Notes: generated by a model from the letters alone, not told the origin. Shown: positions 16,128 through 23,806, numbered from the stretch's first letter. The stretch is 25,799 nt of DNA from DASZTV01 sp036268405 (GCA_036268405.1 DATAUF010000088.1:1-25799); one strand, 5' to 3'. A program made the numbers and translations.

Positions 16128-16155
16128 AGGCTACTGAGCGCTAGATCAAAAGCAA
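16128..16155 (-). promoter_or_regulatory. Weak candidate rplJL promoter
   Basis: TTGCTT (16155-16150) and TAGCCT (16133-16128) on the minus strand are 16 bases apart. The predicted start (about 16121) is where the conserved-looking leader begins, which is the main support. The -35 matches only in its TTG half. Confidence 0.3.
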
Positions 16156-16198
16156 AAAGCGCTGAAATCAGGAGCACCGCTGCCGACCTCGGCGCTTT
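16154..16198 (-). terminator. Possible terminator of rplK-rplA
   Basis: On the minus strand AAAGCGC (16198-16192) pairs with GCGCTTT (16162-16156) and runs into a T-rich stretch. The 29-base loop is long, so the structure is less certain than the other terminators here. It sits about 165 bases after the rplA stop. Confidence 0.35.
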
Positions 16199-16363
16199 CC
16201 GTCGGCTTGTCCGGTTTCGCCAAGGTGGACCAGGTCGAGGGCGGCCTGGCTGTCATAGAGATGACCGTTATCCCGCCCTCGCAACGAATCGGGCCGTCGA
16301 CAGGCGACCGAAGCGGAAACCCTGCCCCTGGTTGTTGCGCCCTTGGTTTTGACCTGAGCCGAA

Positions 16364-17206
16364 CTACTCGGCTTCGGTTACCTCGACCTCTGCCTCGACC
16401 TCGGCCGCGGCAGCCTCGACCTCAGCGTCGACTTCTGCCTCGACAAGCTCGACCTCGGCAGCATCGGCGGCCGCCGGGGCGGCTGCTGCGACCGGTGCCT
16501 CGGACGTCTCGTCGCCGCGGTGCTTGGTCGAGTCCACCAGGATGCCGGGGCCCATCGTCGTCGAGACCGCGATCTTCTTGATGTAGCGGCCCTTGGCGGT
16601 CGACGGCTTCGAGCGAACCACCTCGTCAAGCGCGGTGAGGTAGTTGTCGAGGAGCTGGTCCTCGGTGAACGTTGTCTTGCCGATCACGAAATGCAGGTTG
16701 GACTGGCGATCGACCCGGAACTCGATCTTGCCGCCCTTGATGTCCTCTACCGCCTTGCCGACATCCATCGTGACGGTGCCGGTCTTCGGGTTCGGCATCA
16801 AGCCGCGCGGACCGAGCACCCGGCCGAGGCGACCAACTTTGCCCATCAGGTCAGGCGTCGCCACCGCGGCGTCGAAGTCGAGCCGGCCACCCTCGACCTC
16901 CGCGATGAGCTCGTCGCCGCCGACGATGTCGGCTCCGGCGGCACGTGCCTCGTCGGCCTTGTCGCCCGTCGCGAACACGGCGACTCGAGCGGTCTTGCCG
17001 GTGCCGTGCGGCAGCGAGACCGTGCCGCGGACCATCTGGTCGGCCTTGCGCGGGTCGACACCGAGCACCATCGCGACCTCGACGGTCGCGTCGAAGCGCT
17101 TCGTCGTCGAGGTCTGCCTGGCGAGGCGGACCGCCTCGATCGGGGTGTAGAGCCGGTCGCGGTCGATCAGCTTGGCGGCGGCCTCATAGGACTTGCTGCG
17201 TGCCAT
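16364..17206 (-). CDS. rplA: 50S ribosomal protein L1 with acidic C-terminal tail
   Basis: L1 binds 23S rRNA at the E-site stalk. The core (about 1-235) is typical: YTPIEAVRLARQTSTTKRFDATVEVA, the GTGKTARVAVFA segment, GRLGRVLGPRGLMPNPKTGTV and the end region TMGPGILVDST. Residues 236-280 add an Ala/Glu/Val tail (for example DAEVEAAAAEVEAEVEVTEAE) with no basic residues, making it about 45 longer than usual. ATG is preceded by GAGGAGAAGAA. It lies 76 bases after rplK; that gap can form a CCCCT/AGGGG stem. It is part of the secE-nusG-rplK-rplA block. Confidence 0.97.
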   Translation of the reverse strand: MARSKSYEAAAKLIDRDRLYTPIEAVRLARQTSTTKRFDATVEVAMVLGVDPRKADQMVRGTVSLPHGTGKTARVAVFATGDKADEARAAGADIVGGDELIAEVEGGRLDFDAAVATPDLMGKVGRLGRVLGPRGLMPNPKTGTVTMDVGKAVEDIKGGKIEFRVDRQSNLHFVIGKTTFTEDQLLDNYLTALDEVVRSKPSTAKGRYIKKIAVSTTMGPGILVDSTKHRGDETSEAPVAAAAPAAADAAEVELVEAEVDAEVEAAAAEVEAEVEVTEAE

Positions 17207-17282
17207 TTCTTCTCCTCAGTGGTTCGTGCGGAGCCGGTTGGCCCCTCCCACGACGTAGGGGTGTTGCGGGTGGTGCTTGGTG

Positions 17283-17714
17283 CTACTCGCCGACCGTGAT
17301 GCCCATCGAACGAGCAGTGCCCGCGATGATCTTCTCCGCGGCGTCAAGGTCGTTGGCGTTGAGGTCTGCGAGCTTGGTCTCGGCGATCTCGCGCACCTTG
17401 GCGCGGCTGATCGTCGCGACCTTGGTCTTGTGCGGCTCGCCGGAGCCCTTCTCGACGCCGGCGGCCTTCAGGATCAGGCGGGCTGCGGGCGGGGTCTTGG
17501 TGATGAAGGTGAAGCTGCGGTCCTCGTAGACCGTGATCTCAACCGGGATCACGTTGCCGCGCTGCGACTCGGTCTCCGCGTTGTACTGCTTGCAGAAATC
17601 CATGATGTTGACACCGTGCTGACCCAGCGCGGGGCCGACCGGCGGCGCGGGCGTCGCGGCACCGGCCTGGATCTGCAGCTTGATCAGACCAGCGATCTTC
17701 TTCTTGGCAGGCAT
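17283..17714 (-). CDS. rplK: 50S ribosomal protein L11
   Basis: The 143-residue GTPase-centre protein that binds the 23S rRNA thiostrepton loop. The N-terminal domain (MPAKKKIAGLIKLQIQAG, then the proline-rich TPAPPVGPALGQHGVNI) and the C-terminal rRNA-binding domain (AGTARSMGITV) are complete, and length is standard. It lies 28 bases after nusG and 76 before rplA, in the order conserved across Actinobacteria. Nothing unusual is seen. Confidence 0.98.
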   Translation of the reverse strand: MPAKKKIAGLIKLQIQAGAATPAPPVGPALGQHGVNIMDFCKQYNAETESQRGNVIPVEITVYEDRSFTFITKTPPAARLILKAAGVEKGSGEPHKTKVATISRAKVREIAETKLADLNANDLDAAEKIIAGTARSMGITVGE

Positions 17715-17742
17715 GAGTCAGATTCCTCGATAAATGGGCAGG

Positions 17743-18555
17743 TCAGATCTTGCTGACCTGGCTGAACGAAAGCTCGACCGGAGTCTCCCGGCCGAAGATG
17801 GACACGAGGACCTTGAGTCGCTGGGCCTCGCCGTTGATCTCGTTGATGGTCGCCGGCAGCGTCGCGAACGGGCCGTCCATGACCGTGACGGACTCGCCGA
17901 CCGAGAAGTCGACGACCCGTACCGGCTCGGCGCGCTTGGCTTCGACCGGCTTCGGTGCGAGGAACTTCACGACATCGGCCGTGGACAGCGGAGTCGGGTG
18001 GTTCGTCCCCACGAAGCCGGTGACGCTGGGGGTGTTCTTCACGACCGACCAGGACTCGTCCGTGAGGTCCATCCGGACCAGGACGTATCCCGGGAAGATC
18101 TTCGAGTCCACGGTCTGACGCTTGCCGGCCTTGATGATCGTCTCCGGCTGCGTCGGTACCTGGATGTCGAAGATGTAGTCCTCCATGTTCAGGGAGGCGA
18201 TCCTCGACTCGAGGTTGGTCTTCACGCGGTTCTCGTAGCCCGCGTAGGTGTGCACGACGTACCAGTCGCCCGGAAGCGAGAGCAGCTTCGCGCGGAATGC
18301 CTCGACCTCGTCGAGCTCGTCCGTCGGCTCCGAATCGTCCAGGGCAACGGCCTCGCCGTGTGACGGCGCGTCGGCGGCGGGAGCGACTTCGTCGGTCGAA
18401 GCAGCCTCGGCCTCGGCCCCGGCGTCGGTCACCACGTCGGTCTCCTCGTCGGCGGACTCGGCGACAGCGAACGGGTCCGCGATCGCGGGGGCGGCCTCAG
18501 CGGCCTCCTCGGCAGGCGCGGGGGCGTCGTCGGTCTCGGGCACGAACTCGGTCAC
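17743..18555 (-). CDS. nusG: Transcription termination/antitermination factor NusG
   Basis: NusG binds RNA polymerase and couples it to Rho or the ribosome. The NGN domain begins near residue 97 (DWYVVHTYAGYENRVKTNL) and includes FPGYVLVRMDLTDESWSVV; the KOW domain follows (FSVGESVTVMDGPFATLPATI). Residues 1-84 form an acidic low-complexity arm rich in Ala, Glu and Asp. Such N-terminal extensions are common in actinobacterial NusG but absent from the E. coli protein. GTG start at 18555 with GAGGAAG about 12 bases upstream. It follows secE by 62 bases. Confidence 0.97.
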   Translation of the reverse strand: MTEFVPETDDAPAPAEEAAEAAPAIADPFAVAESADEETDVVTDAGAEAEAASTDEVAPAADAPSHGEAVALDDSEPTDELDEVEAFRAKLLSLPGDWYVVHTYAGYENRVKTNLESRIASLNMEDYIFDIQVPTQPETIIKAGKRQTVDSKIFPGYVLVRMDLTDESWSVVKNTPSVTGFVGTNHPTPLSTADVVKFLAPKPVEAKRAEPVRVVDFSVGESVTVMDGPFATLPATINEINGEAQRLKVLVSIFGRETPVELSFSQVSKI

Positions 18556-18617
18556 GGCTGGTGGACTTCCTCAGTGGTCAGATGGGCGGGTGGATATTCA
18601 GTCGAAACGGCGGTCGG

Positions 18618-18875
18618 TTAGGCGAAGAGCTGGAAGACGAGCTTGGTGAAGCCGTAGTCGAGCACTCCTACGAAAGCCACCATCGCGACCACAAAGGTCA
18701 CCGAGACGATCGTGTAGGTCACCAGCTCGTTGCGCGTCGGCCACAGGACCTTGCGCAGCTCGGCGACGATCTGGCGGTTGTAGGTGGCAATGCGCTCGGG
18801 ATAACCCGGTCGCCTGCCCCTGCCGCCGGAGCCCGATGGCTTCGCCGCGGGCGCGCTCTCAGCAGTCTGCGTCAC
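18618..18875 (-). CDS. secE: Preprotein translocase subunit SecE
   Basis: An 85-residue, single-helix SecE that clamps SecY in the translocon. A basic, disordered N-terminus (1-30) leads to the amphipathic helix with the conserved VAELRKVLWPTRNELVTYT motif, then one membrane helix (about 55-78). The GTG start has an almost perfect Shine-Dalgarno (AAGGAGGTGA). It lies 44 bases after tRNA-Trp and is followed by nusG, the usual order, so the three may share a transcript. Confidence 0.96.
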   Translation of the reverse strand: MTQTAESAPAAKPSGSGGRGRRPGYPERIATYNRQIVAELRKVLWPTRNELVTYTIVSVTFVVAMVAFVGVLDYGFTKLVFQLFA

Positions 18876-18919
18876 CTGTCGTCACCTCCTTTTCCTCGTC
18901 GTACGTCGTCGGTCATCCG

Positions 18920-18993
18920 CAGGGCAGGAGGGACTCGAACCCCCAACCACCGGTTTTGGAGACCGGGACTCTGGCCAGTTGAGCTACTGCCCT
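18920..18993 (-). tRNA. tRNA-Trp (anticodon CCA)
   Basis: The acceptor stem AGGGCAG pairs with CTGCCCT. The anticodon stem CCGGT/ACCGG holds the loop CTCCAAA with anticodon CCA, and the T-loop GTTCGAGTC is present. The discriminator is G, and CCA is not encoded. Its place just upstream of secE is conserved in Actinobacteria. Confidence 0.97.
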
Positions 18994-19025
18994 GTATTCG
19001 ATCGATGGGTATCGCCGAACGACGC

Positions 19026-19055
19026 AGTCTACGTCCGGACAAGTTGTCGGGTCGA
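19026..19055 (-). promoter_or_regulatory. Candidate promoter of tRNA-Trp/secE/nusG
   Basis: Minus-strand TCGACC (19055-19050) and TAGACT (19031-19026) are 18 bases apart, about 32 bases before the tRNA. The spacer contains a short palindrome GACAA-C-TTGTC (19038-19048). A moderate match found by eye. Confidence 0.4.
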
Positions 19056-19115
19056 ACCGCGTCAAACCGCGTAACCGGATGGACCGACGCGAACCGGGTA
19101 CGCGACCATGGACAC

Positions 19116-20324
19116 ATGGCCCAGTCACGCATCTCCGCCCGAGTGGGCGGCATCGCCGAGTCCGCGACCCTCGCCGTGGACGCCAAGGCCAAGGCGCTCA
19201 AGGCAGCCGGGCGCGACGTGATCGGGTTCGGGGCAGGCGAGCCGGACTTCCCAACTCCAGCCGCGATCGTCGCAGCGGCCGTTGCGGCATGCAGCGACCC
19301 CGCAATGCACCACTACACGCCCACGCCCGGACTTCCCGCGCTGCGCCAGGCGATCGCCGACAAGACCAAGCGTGACTCCGGGGTCGAGATCACCGCAGCT
19401 CAGGTGCTCGTCACCAACGGCGGCAAGCAGGCGGTCTACGAGGCATTTGCCACGCTGCTGGACCCGGGTGACGAGGTGCTGTTGCCGGCTCCGTACTGGA
19501 CGACGTACCCGGAGTCGATTCGGCTCGCCGGCGGCAAGCCGTTCGTCGTGCACACCACGACCGCCAGCGGCTATCTGGTGACCGTCGAGCAGCTCGAGGC
19601 CGCCCGCACCGAGCGGACGAAGGCGCTGCTGTTCTGCTCACCGTCGAACCCGACCGGGGCGGTCTACCCCCGGGAGACGGTCGAGGAGATCGGCCGATGG
19701 GCCCTCGCCCACGGGATCTGGGTGATCACCGACGAGATCTACGAGCACCTGCTCTACGACGGGGCACAGGCGCCCTCGATGGCTGCGGTAGTCCCGGAGC
19801 TCGCCGACCAGCTCGTGCTGCTCAACGGCGTGGCGAAGACCTACGCCATGACCGGTTGGCGGGTGGGCTGGCTGATCGGCCCCACCGACGTCGTCTCCGC
19901 GGCCGCGAACCTGCAGTCACACGCCACGTCGAACGTGTCCAACGTCGCCCAGGCGGCGGCGCTGGCCGCGGTCAGCGGTGACCTTTCCGCCGTCGCGGAC
20001 ATGCGAGCCGCCTTCGACGTACGTCGCCAGACCATGGTGCGGATGCTGCGGGAGATCCCAGGCGTCGAGTGCCCGACGCCGCAAGGCGCGTTCTACTGCT
20101 ATCCGTCGGTCGACGCGCTGCTCGGCAAGCCGTTGCGCGGCCGCACCCCGCAGACATCGGCAGAGCTCGCCGAGGTGCTGCTCGAGGAGGCGGAGGTGGC
20201 AGTGGTTCCGGGCGAGGCGTTCGGTACGCCGGGCTGCTTCCGGCTGTCCTACGCACTCGGTGACGACGATCTCGCCGAGGGAGTCGGGCGGATGCAGAAG
20301 CTGCTCAGCGAGATTCGGCTGTAG
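19116..20324 (+). CDS. aspC: Class I PLP aminotransferase, probable aspartate aminotransferase
   Basis: A 402-residue fold-type I PLP enzyme that would transfer an amino group between aspartate and 2-oxoglutarate. K241 in NGVAKTYAMTGWRVGW is the Schiff-base lysine; SPSNPTGAVY carries the conserved Asn; R376 in CFRLSYAL should bind the substrate carboxylate. The N-terminus FGAGEPDFPTP is typical of the Igamma subgroup. The open frame extends far upstream, but that part is antisense to nusG/secE and tRNA-Trp; MAQSRISARVGGIAES at 19116 is the family start. No clear Shine-Dalgarno is seen. Divergent placement beside tRNA-Trp/secE matches Streptomyces. A related transaminase specificity cannot be excluded. 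Its last 20 bases overlap the convergent MerR gene. Confidence 0.9.
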   Translation: MAQSRISARVGGIAESATLAVDAKAKALKAAGRDVIGFGAGEPDFPTPAAIVAAAVAACSDPAMHHYTPTPGLPALRQAIADKTKRDSGVEITAAQVLVTNGGKQAVYEAFATLLDPGDEVLLPAPYWTTYPESIRLAGGKPFVVHTTTASGYLVTVEQLEAARTERTKALLFCSPSNPTGAVYPRETVEEIGRWALAHGIWVITDEIYEHLLYDGAQAPSMAAVVPELADQLVLLNGVAKTYAMTGWRVGWLIGPTDVVSAAANLQSHATSNVSNVAQAAALAAVSGDLSAVADMRAAFDVRRQTMVRMLREIPGVECPTPQGAFYCYPSVDALLGKPLRGRTPQTSAELAEVLLEEAEVAVVPGEAFGTPGCFRLSYALGDDDLAEGVGRMQKLLSEIRL

Positions 20325-21081
20325 CCGAAGGAGCCTCCGGGCTGATCACGGTCTCCTCGACCGTTTTGGCGAGCCACTGCGTCACATAGTCGGCGATCCC
20401 GGACTCGAGGGTGCCGGCGAGCTCCTCGTCGACCACGACGCGCGCGAGCGGCCGCATATCCGAGACCAGCCGGCCGATGCGCTCCATCTCGGCGTCGTCC
20501 GGCACCCAGCCCGCCTCGTGGTCACCGACGATGTACGGCGCGACAGCCGACACGAACAGCGTCGAGACCGCCGCCACGCGCAGCCTCAGCCGGGCACCGA
20601 GGTCGAGCACCGCCAGCAGCGGCATGCCGAGCCGCACCAGCTCGGAGCCTGCGCGCAGCAGCCGGGGGCTGCGGACGGCGAAGTGGTCCTCGCCGTCACG
20701 CTCGATGACACCCATCCGGCACGCGGCTTCGATGGCCTCGGGGTCGAAGACCCCGAACATCTCGACCAGATCGTCCTGGGACAGCCGCTCGGGAATCTCG
20801 CCTGAGGCCGGCGCCAGCAGCGCCGCCTCCAGGCCGAGGGTCTGGCCGAGGTCGTGACCGGCCTCCCAGGTGGCGATGAAGTCGGTGATGTGGGCGGTCG
20901 TGTAGCCGCGGTCGAGCAGCCGGCCGATCAGCCGCAGCCGCGCCAGATGCCCGTCGTCGTACCAGCCGGTCCGGCCGCGGAGGCTCGGCGCAGGCAGCAG
21001 ACCGCGCTCCTGGTACGCCCGCACGTTGCGCACCGTCATCCCGGCCGCGCGGGCCAGGTCGTCGATGCGGTACTCAGGCAT
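20305..21081 (-). CDS. MerR family transcriptional regulator
   Basis: A 258-residue regulator. The N-terminal winged helix-turn-helix of MerR type is clear (YRIDDLARAAGMTVRNVRAY, 4-23; the RGLLPAPSLRGRTGWYDDGH wing, 26-45; LARLRLIGRLLDRGYT, 46-61). The long C-terminal part (about 85-258) is helical, has no Cys cluster for metal binding and is not one I can name; it probably binds a ligand or dimerises. GGAG lies nine bases before the ATG. It is divergent to the diiron protein gene with 90 bases between them, so it probably controls that gene, itself or both. Its 3' end overlaps aspC tail to tail by 20 bases. Confidence 0.87.
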   Translation of the reverse strand: MPEYRIDDLARAAGMTVRNVRAYQERGLLPAPSLRGRTGWYDDGHLARLRLIGRLLDRGYTTAHITDFIATWEAGHDLGQTLGLEAALLAPASGEIPERLSQDDLVEMFGVFDPEAIEAACRMGVIERDGEDHFAVRSPRLLRAGSELVRLGMPLLAVLDLGARLRLRVAAVSTLFVSAVAPYIVGDHEAGWVPDDAEMERIGRLVSDMRPLARVVVDEELAGTLESGIADYVTQWLAKTVEETVISPEAPSATAESR

Positions 21082-21128
21082 TCAGCGGGCTCCGGAAGCT
21101 GGAAAACGTCGTTATGGCGTGATGTACG

Positions 21129-21160
21129 ACACTACCATCTGCCCTTGCGCCATTTGCCAA
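21129..21160 (-). promoter_or_regulatory. Candidate long-spacer promoter of the MerR gene
   Basis: Minus-strand TTGGCA (21160-21155) and TAGTGT (21134-21129) are 20 bases apart. Over-long spacers (19-20) are the hallmark of promoters remodelled by MerR regulators. An inverted repeat GTCGT-N13-ACGAC (21108-21130) touches the -10. Weak to moderate support. Confidence 0.3.
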
Positions 21161-21171
21161 TGTCACGTTGA

Positions 21172-22101
21172 ATGGTGGTTATGAGTACCTCGACTCTCGA
21201 GACCACGACCGCATCCGCGCTGCCGGAGCGCGAGCGCACCTCGGCTCGCCTGCTCCGCTCGGCCGCCAAGCTGTCCTTCGACCCGCAGGTCGAGGTCGAC
21301 TGGCAGGTCGACCAGCCCGCCGACATGCTCTACGCGCCGGAACGCTGCTCGAGCCTCTACGGCACTGAGCTGTGGGAGCAGATGACGCCGGAACAGCGAG
21401 CGACAGTGACCAAGCACGAGGTCGCGAGCATCGCAAGCGTCGGGATCTGGTTCGAGGAGATCCTGATGCAGATGCTGCTGCGCTACGCCTACGACCGTGA
21501 CCTCACCCGCAAGGACGTCCAGTGGACGCTGACGGAGATCGCCGACGAGTGCCGCCACTCGATCATGTTCGCGTCCATGACCACCGCGTTCGGTGCCCCC
21601 AACTACGGCGTCGGCCGGGTGGCCCACGAGCTCGGCCGGATCTTCAAGGCGATCTCCAACCAGACATTGACCTTCGCCGGAACGATGTACGTCGAGGAGA
21701 TCCTCGACGGCCTGCAGCGACAGGCAATGGACGACGAGGCGGTACAGCCACTCGTGCGTCAGGTGAGCCGAATCCACGTGATCGAAGAGGCACGCCACAT
21801 CAGCTACGCCCGCGAGGAGACGTTGCGTGCGCAGGCCGACAGCGGCTGGCTCAAGCGCACCTACAACCAGTTCATGATCGGCCTGATCGTGCACCAGGCG
21901 ACCGGGTCGCTGATCCACCCGGACGTCTACGCGAATGCGGGGCTGGACGCGAAGGCTGCGGTGGCCGCGGCCGCTGCGAACCCCAACTGGCGCGCCACCA
22001 AGACAGACCTTGCCGACAAGGTGCTCACGTTCTTCGACGAGTGCGGTCTGATCGGCTGGCCCAACCGCTGGCTGCTGCGCCTCGCGGGCGTCCGCGGCTA
22101 A
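21172..22101 (+). CDS. AurF-like diiron oxygenase
   Basis: A ferritin-like diiron protein of the AurF (p-aminobenzoate N-oxygenase) family, 309 residues. Ligand motifs in order are E95/E96 in IWFEEILMQ, E126-x-x-H129 in ADECRHSIMF, E175/E176 in MYVEEILDG and E205/E206 with H209 in VIEEARHISYARE, so the di-metal site looks complete. Family members oxidise amines or other small molecules with O2; the substrate here is unknown. Two starts are possible: ATG at 21172 or ATG at 21181 (MSTSTLE); neither has a good Shine-Dalgarno. It is divergent to a MerR regulator that probably controls it. Its stop overlaps the convergent dehydratase stop by four bases. Confidence 0.85.
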   Translation: MVVMSTSTLETTTASALPERERTSARLLRSAAKLSFDPQVEVDWQVDQPADMLYAPERCSSLYGTELWEQMTPEQRATVTKHEVASIASVGIWFEEILMQMLLRYAYDRDLTRKDVQWTLTEIADECRHSIMFASMTTAFGAPNYGVGRVAHELGRIFKAISNQTLTFAGTMYVEEILDGLQRQAMDDEAVQPLVRQVSRIHVIEEARHISYAREETLRAQADSGWLKRTYNQFMIGLIVHQATGSLIHPDVYANAGLDAKAAVAAAAANPNWRATKTDLADKVLTFFDECGLIGWPNRWLLRLAGVRG

Positions 22102-22526
22102 GCCAGCTGGACCGTGGCGCGGGCCTTCGACAGCACTGAGGCGTCAAGGGCCTTCGCCTCGAGCACGACGACGACCTGGCGGTTGTCGAGCTTCTCCTCG
22201 ACGCGACCGCCGACGGTCAGCGTGGTGCCCTCGTCGTCATCGGGCACCGGCACCGGTGAGGAGAACCGCACGCCGTAGTCGAGGACCGCGCCCGGGTCAC
22301 CGACCCAGTCGGTGACGACCCGGCCGGCCTCGGCCATCGTGAACATGCCGTGCGCGATGACGTTCGGCAGACCGACGGCCGTGGCGACGCGCTCGTTCCA
22401 ATGGATGATGTTGAAGTCTCCGGACGCGCCGGCGTACATCACGAGCTTCGCCCGGGTGACCTGGAAGGTCTGCGCCGGGATCTCGGTGCCCACCTCGACG
22501 TCGTCGTAGCTGACCGTCGCTGCCAT
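22098..22526 (-). CDS. MaoC-like dehydratase, HadB type
   Basis: A 142-residue single-hotdog protein of the (R)-specific hydratase/dehydratase type. The signature YAGASGDFNIIHWNE contains D37, N39 and H42; the Asp-His pair matches the catalytic pair of mycobacterial HadB. The AHGMFTMAEAGRVV segment follows as expected. HadB dehydrates 3-hydroxyacyl-ACP in fatty or mycolic acid elongation and normally works with a non-catalytic partner, HadA or HadC. In mycobacteria hadA lies between rpmG and hadB; here there is none in the window, so this may act as a homodimer or pair with a subunit coded elsewhere. GAAGGA lies eight bases before the ATG. Role in lipid synthesis is inferred. Confidence 0.87.
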   Translation of the reverse strand: MAATVSYDDVEVGTEIPAQTFQVTRAKLVMYAGASGDFNIIHWNERVATAVGLPNVIAHGMFTMAEAGRVVTDWVGDPGAVLDYGVRFSSPVPVPDDDEGTTLTVGGRVEEKLDNRQVVVVLEAKALDASVLSKARATVQLA

Positions 22527-22592
22527 CCGGAGTCCTTCGTTCGTGCGTCGGGTGCGCTGTGTTGAACCAGAAGGGACGTTATCGCAGCGGTC

Positions 22593-23687
22593 TCATCGCA
22601 ATCTGGCGATTGCGATCTCCTGGCTGAACCCGCGAATCGCGCGAGCGCCGAGCGAGTCGGTCTGCACCACTCCACCGATCTGTTCGACCACCTCATCGGT
22701 CACGAAGACCTCGCCGGCACCGGCAAGCGCGACCAGCCGCGCCGCGAGGTTGACGACCGGTCCGAAGTAGTCGCCCTGCAGCGCAAGGACGACACCGACG
22801 GCGACGCCGGCCCTGGCTTGCAGACCACGGATCTGCGCCGCCTCGATCAGTCCTTGGGCGACCTGTACGGCGGCGAGCGCGTCGTGGGTGACATACATGA
22901 CGGCGTCGCCGATGAACTTCACGACGCGGCCGTCGCGGTCGCGCACGACGTCCTCGGCGACCTCCTCGAAGCCGGTCAGCAGCTGAGAGAGCGAAGCCAT
23001 CGACAGCCCCTCGGTGAGTCCGGTGAACCCGGACAGATCGGCGAAGCCGACGCCCACCCTCACCCCTCCGCTGTCGACGAGGTCGCCGCTGTCGCTTCGC
23101 TCCCAGTGCATCCGCGCCACCTCGAGGTGGTGGCGGAACAGGGTGTCGAGAGAGTGGCCCATGCGCGGAACGAACGTCGCGATGCCGGCGAAGGTTCGAG
23201 CTGTGACCGCCTCGCTGCCCGAAGCGCCGAGCTCGAGTTGGGGGACCTGCGTGCGGACTGCGCCCGAGACCGCGTCGGCGACCCGAGACAGCGAGGACGC
23301 GACCACGCGGCAGACGCCAAGCACACCGGGCATCCCCAGCAGGGCAACCATGTCGGTGCAGACTCTGACCGCCTCGACCTCCTCAAGGCTGGCGACCAGC
23401 TCGTCATCAGCAGCGTCGACATAGCCCAGCGCCCGCCAGATCGCGCGGACGTTGGCCAGCGGGGCACCCGTCGTCGTGCTGATGTCGCTCAGCGAGAACT
23501 GGTCGCGGCCGGGGACGATCACCCGGTCGCCCGCTAGTGCGAACAGCCGGCCGCGAGCGTTGGCTGCGACCATCTCTTCGAGGGTGCAGCCGATCTCGAC
23601 GAGATAGGTAAGGAGCTCGGCGCGGGATTCAGCCTCAGGCGACGCAGGGTCGTACAACCCCGCCGCTGCGTATTCCCCCAGGTCCAC
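22593..23687 (-). CDS. Class III adenylate cyclase with N-terminal regulatory domain
   Basis: A 364-residue cytoplasmic cyclase. The catalytic domain (about 208-364) has both metal aspartates, D217 (GFADLSGFTGLTE) and D261 (FIGDAVMYV), the ATP-specifying pair K257 and D306, and the transition-state residues N313 and R317 (YFGPVVNLAARL). All residues for cAMP synthesis are therefore present. The N-terminal 200 residues are helical and resemble the autoinhibitory, pH-responsive domain of M. tuberculosis Rv1264. No membrane segment is seen. GTG start with poor Shine-Dalgarno; a perfect inverted repeat overlaps the start. It sits between rpmG and hadB, where mycobacteria carry hadA. Activity is inferred from motifs. 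Confidence 0.9.
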   Translation of the reverse strand: MDLGEYAAAGLYDPASPEAESRAELLTYLVEIGCTLEEMVAANARGRLFALAGDRVIVPGRDQFSLSDISTTTGAPLANVRAIWRALGYVDAADDELVASLEEVEAVRVCTDMVALLGMPGVLGVCRVVASSLSRVADAVSGAVRTQVPQLELGASGSEAVTARTFAGIATFVPRMGHSLDTLFRHHLEVARMHWERSDSGDLVDSGGVRVGVGFADLSGFTGLTEGLSMASLSQLLTGFEEVAEDVVRDRDGRVVKFIGDAVMYVTHDALAAVQVAQGLIEAAQIRGLQARAGVAVGVVLALQGDYFGPVVNLAARLVALAGAGEVFVTDEVVEQIGGVVQTDSLGARAIRGFSQEIAIARLR

Positions 23688-23701
23688 GACACCAAGTGTC
23701 G
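23687..23701. repeat. Inverted repeat at the cyclase start
   Basis: CGACAC-CAA-GTGTCG, six-base arms around three bases, begins at the first base of the GTG start codon (on the minus strand). It could be an operator or a small hairpin masking the start; no family can be assigned. Confidence 0.4.
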
Positions 23702-23760
23702 CGCAACCACAAGACTAAGAAACCGCTGAGGTGTGCGCTCGCAAGGCCGCACTGGGCGAA

Positions 23761-23776
23761 GCGTGCTTAGGCACGC
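23761..23776 (-). other. Hairpin downstream of rpmG
   Basis: GCGTGC-CTAA-GCACGC on the minus strand forms a perfect six-base stem 31 bases after the rpmG stop. No T-tract follows, so it may be a weak terminator or an RNA end-stabilising stem rather than an intrinsic terminator. Confidence 0.4.
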
Positions 23777-23806
23777 GAGCGCGGGAGAACGCAGCGAGCG
23801 CGCAGC

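Larger units (their letters stand above)
15927..16363 (-). promoter_or_regulatory. Non-coding rplJ leader region (L10 leader type)
   Basis: A 437-base gap between rplA and rplJ with no supported gene. In transcript order it holds a possible rplKA terminator and a -10-like TAGCCT (16133-16128). Then comes a leader beginning with the segment ACCGAAGACCGCCGG, a stem capped by GCAA (16048-16067), and an attenuator hairpin 33 bases before the rplJ ATG. This arrangement fits the known L10(L12) binding leader that autoregulates rplJL. The assignment rests on layout and visible hairpins; a covariance-model search would settle it. Confidence 0.6.

Noticed and set aside
16207..16581. A 124-codon plus-strand frame in the rplA-rplJ gap
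   Set aside because: It continues antisense into the rplA acidic tail and turns into Arg/Pro repeats; no ribosome site.
18297..19115. Upstream extension of aspC to a 675-codon frame
   Set aside because: It runs antisense through nusG, secE and tRNA-Trp; the aminotransferase family begins at the ATG at 19116.
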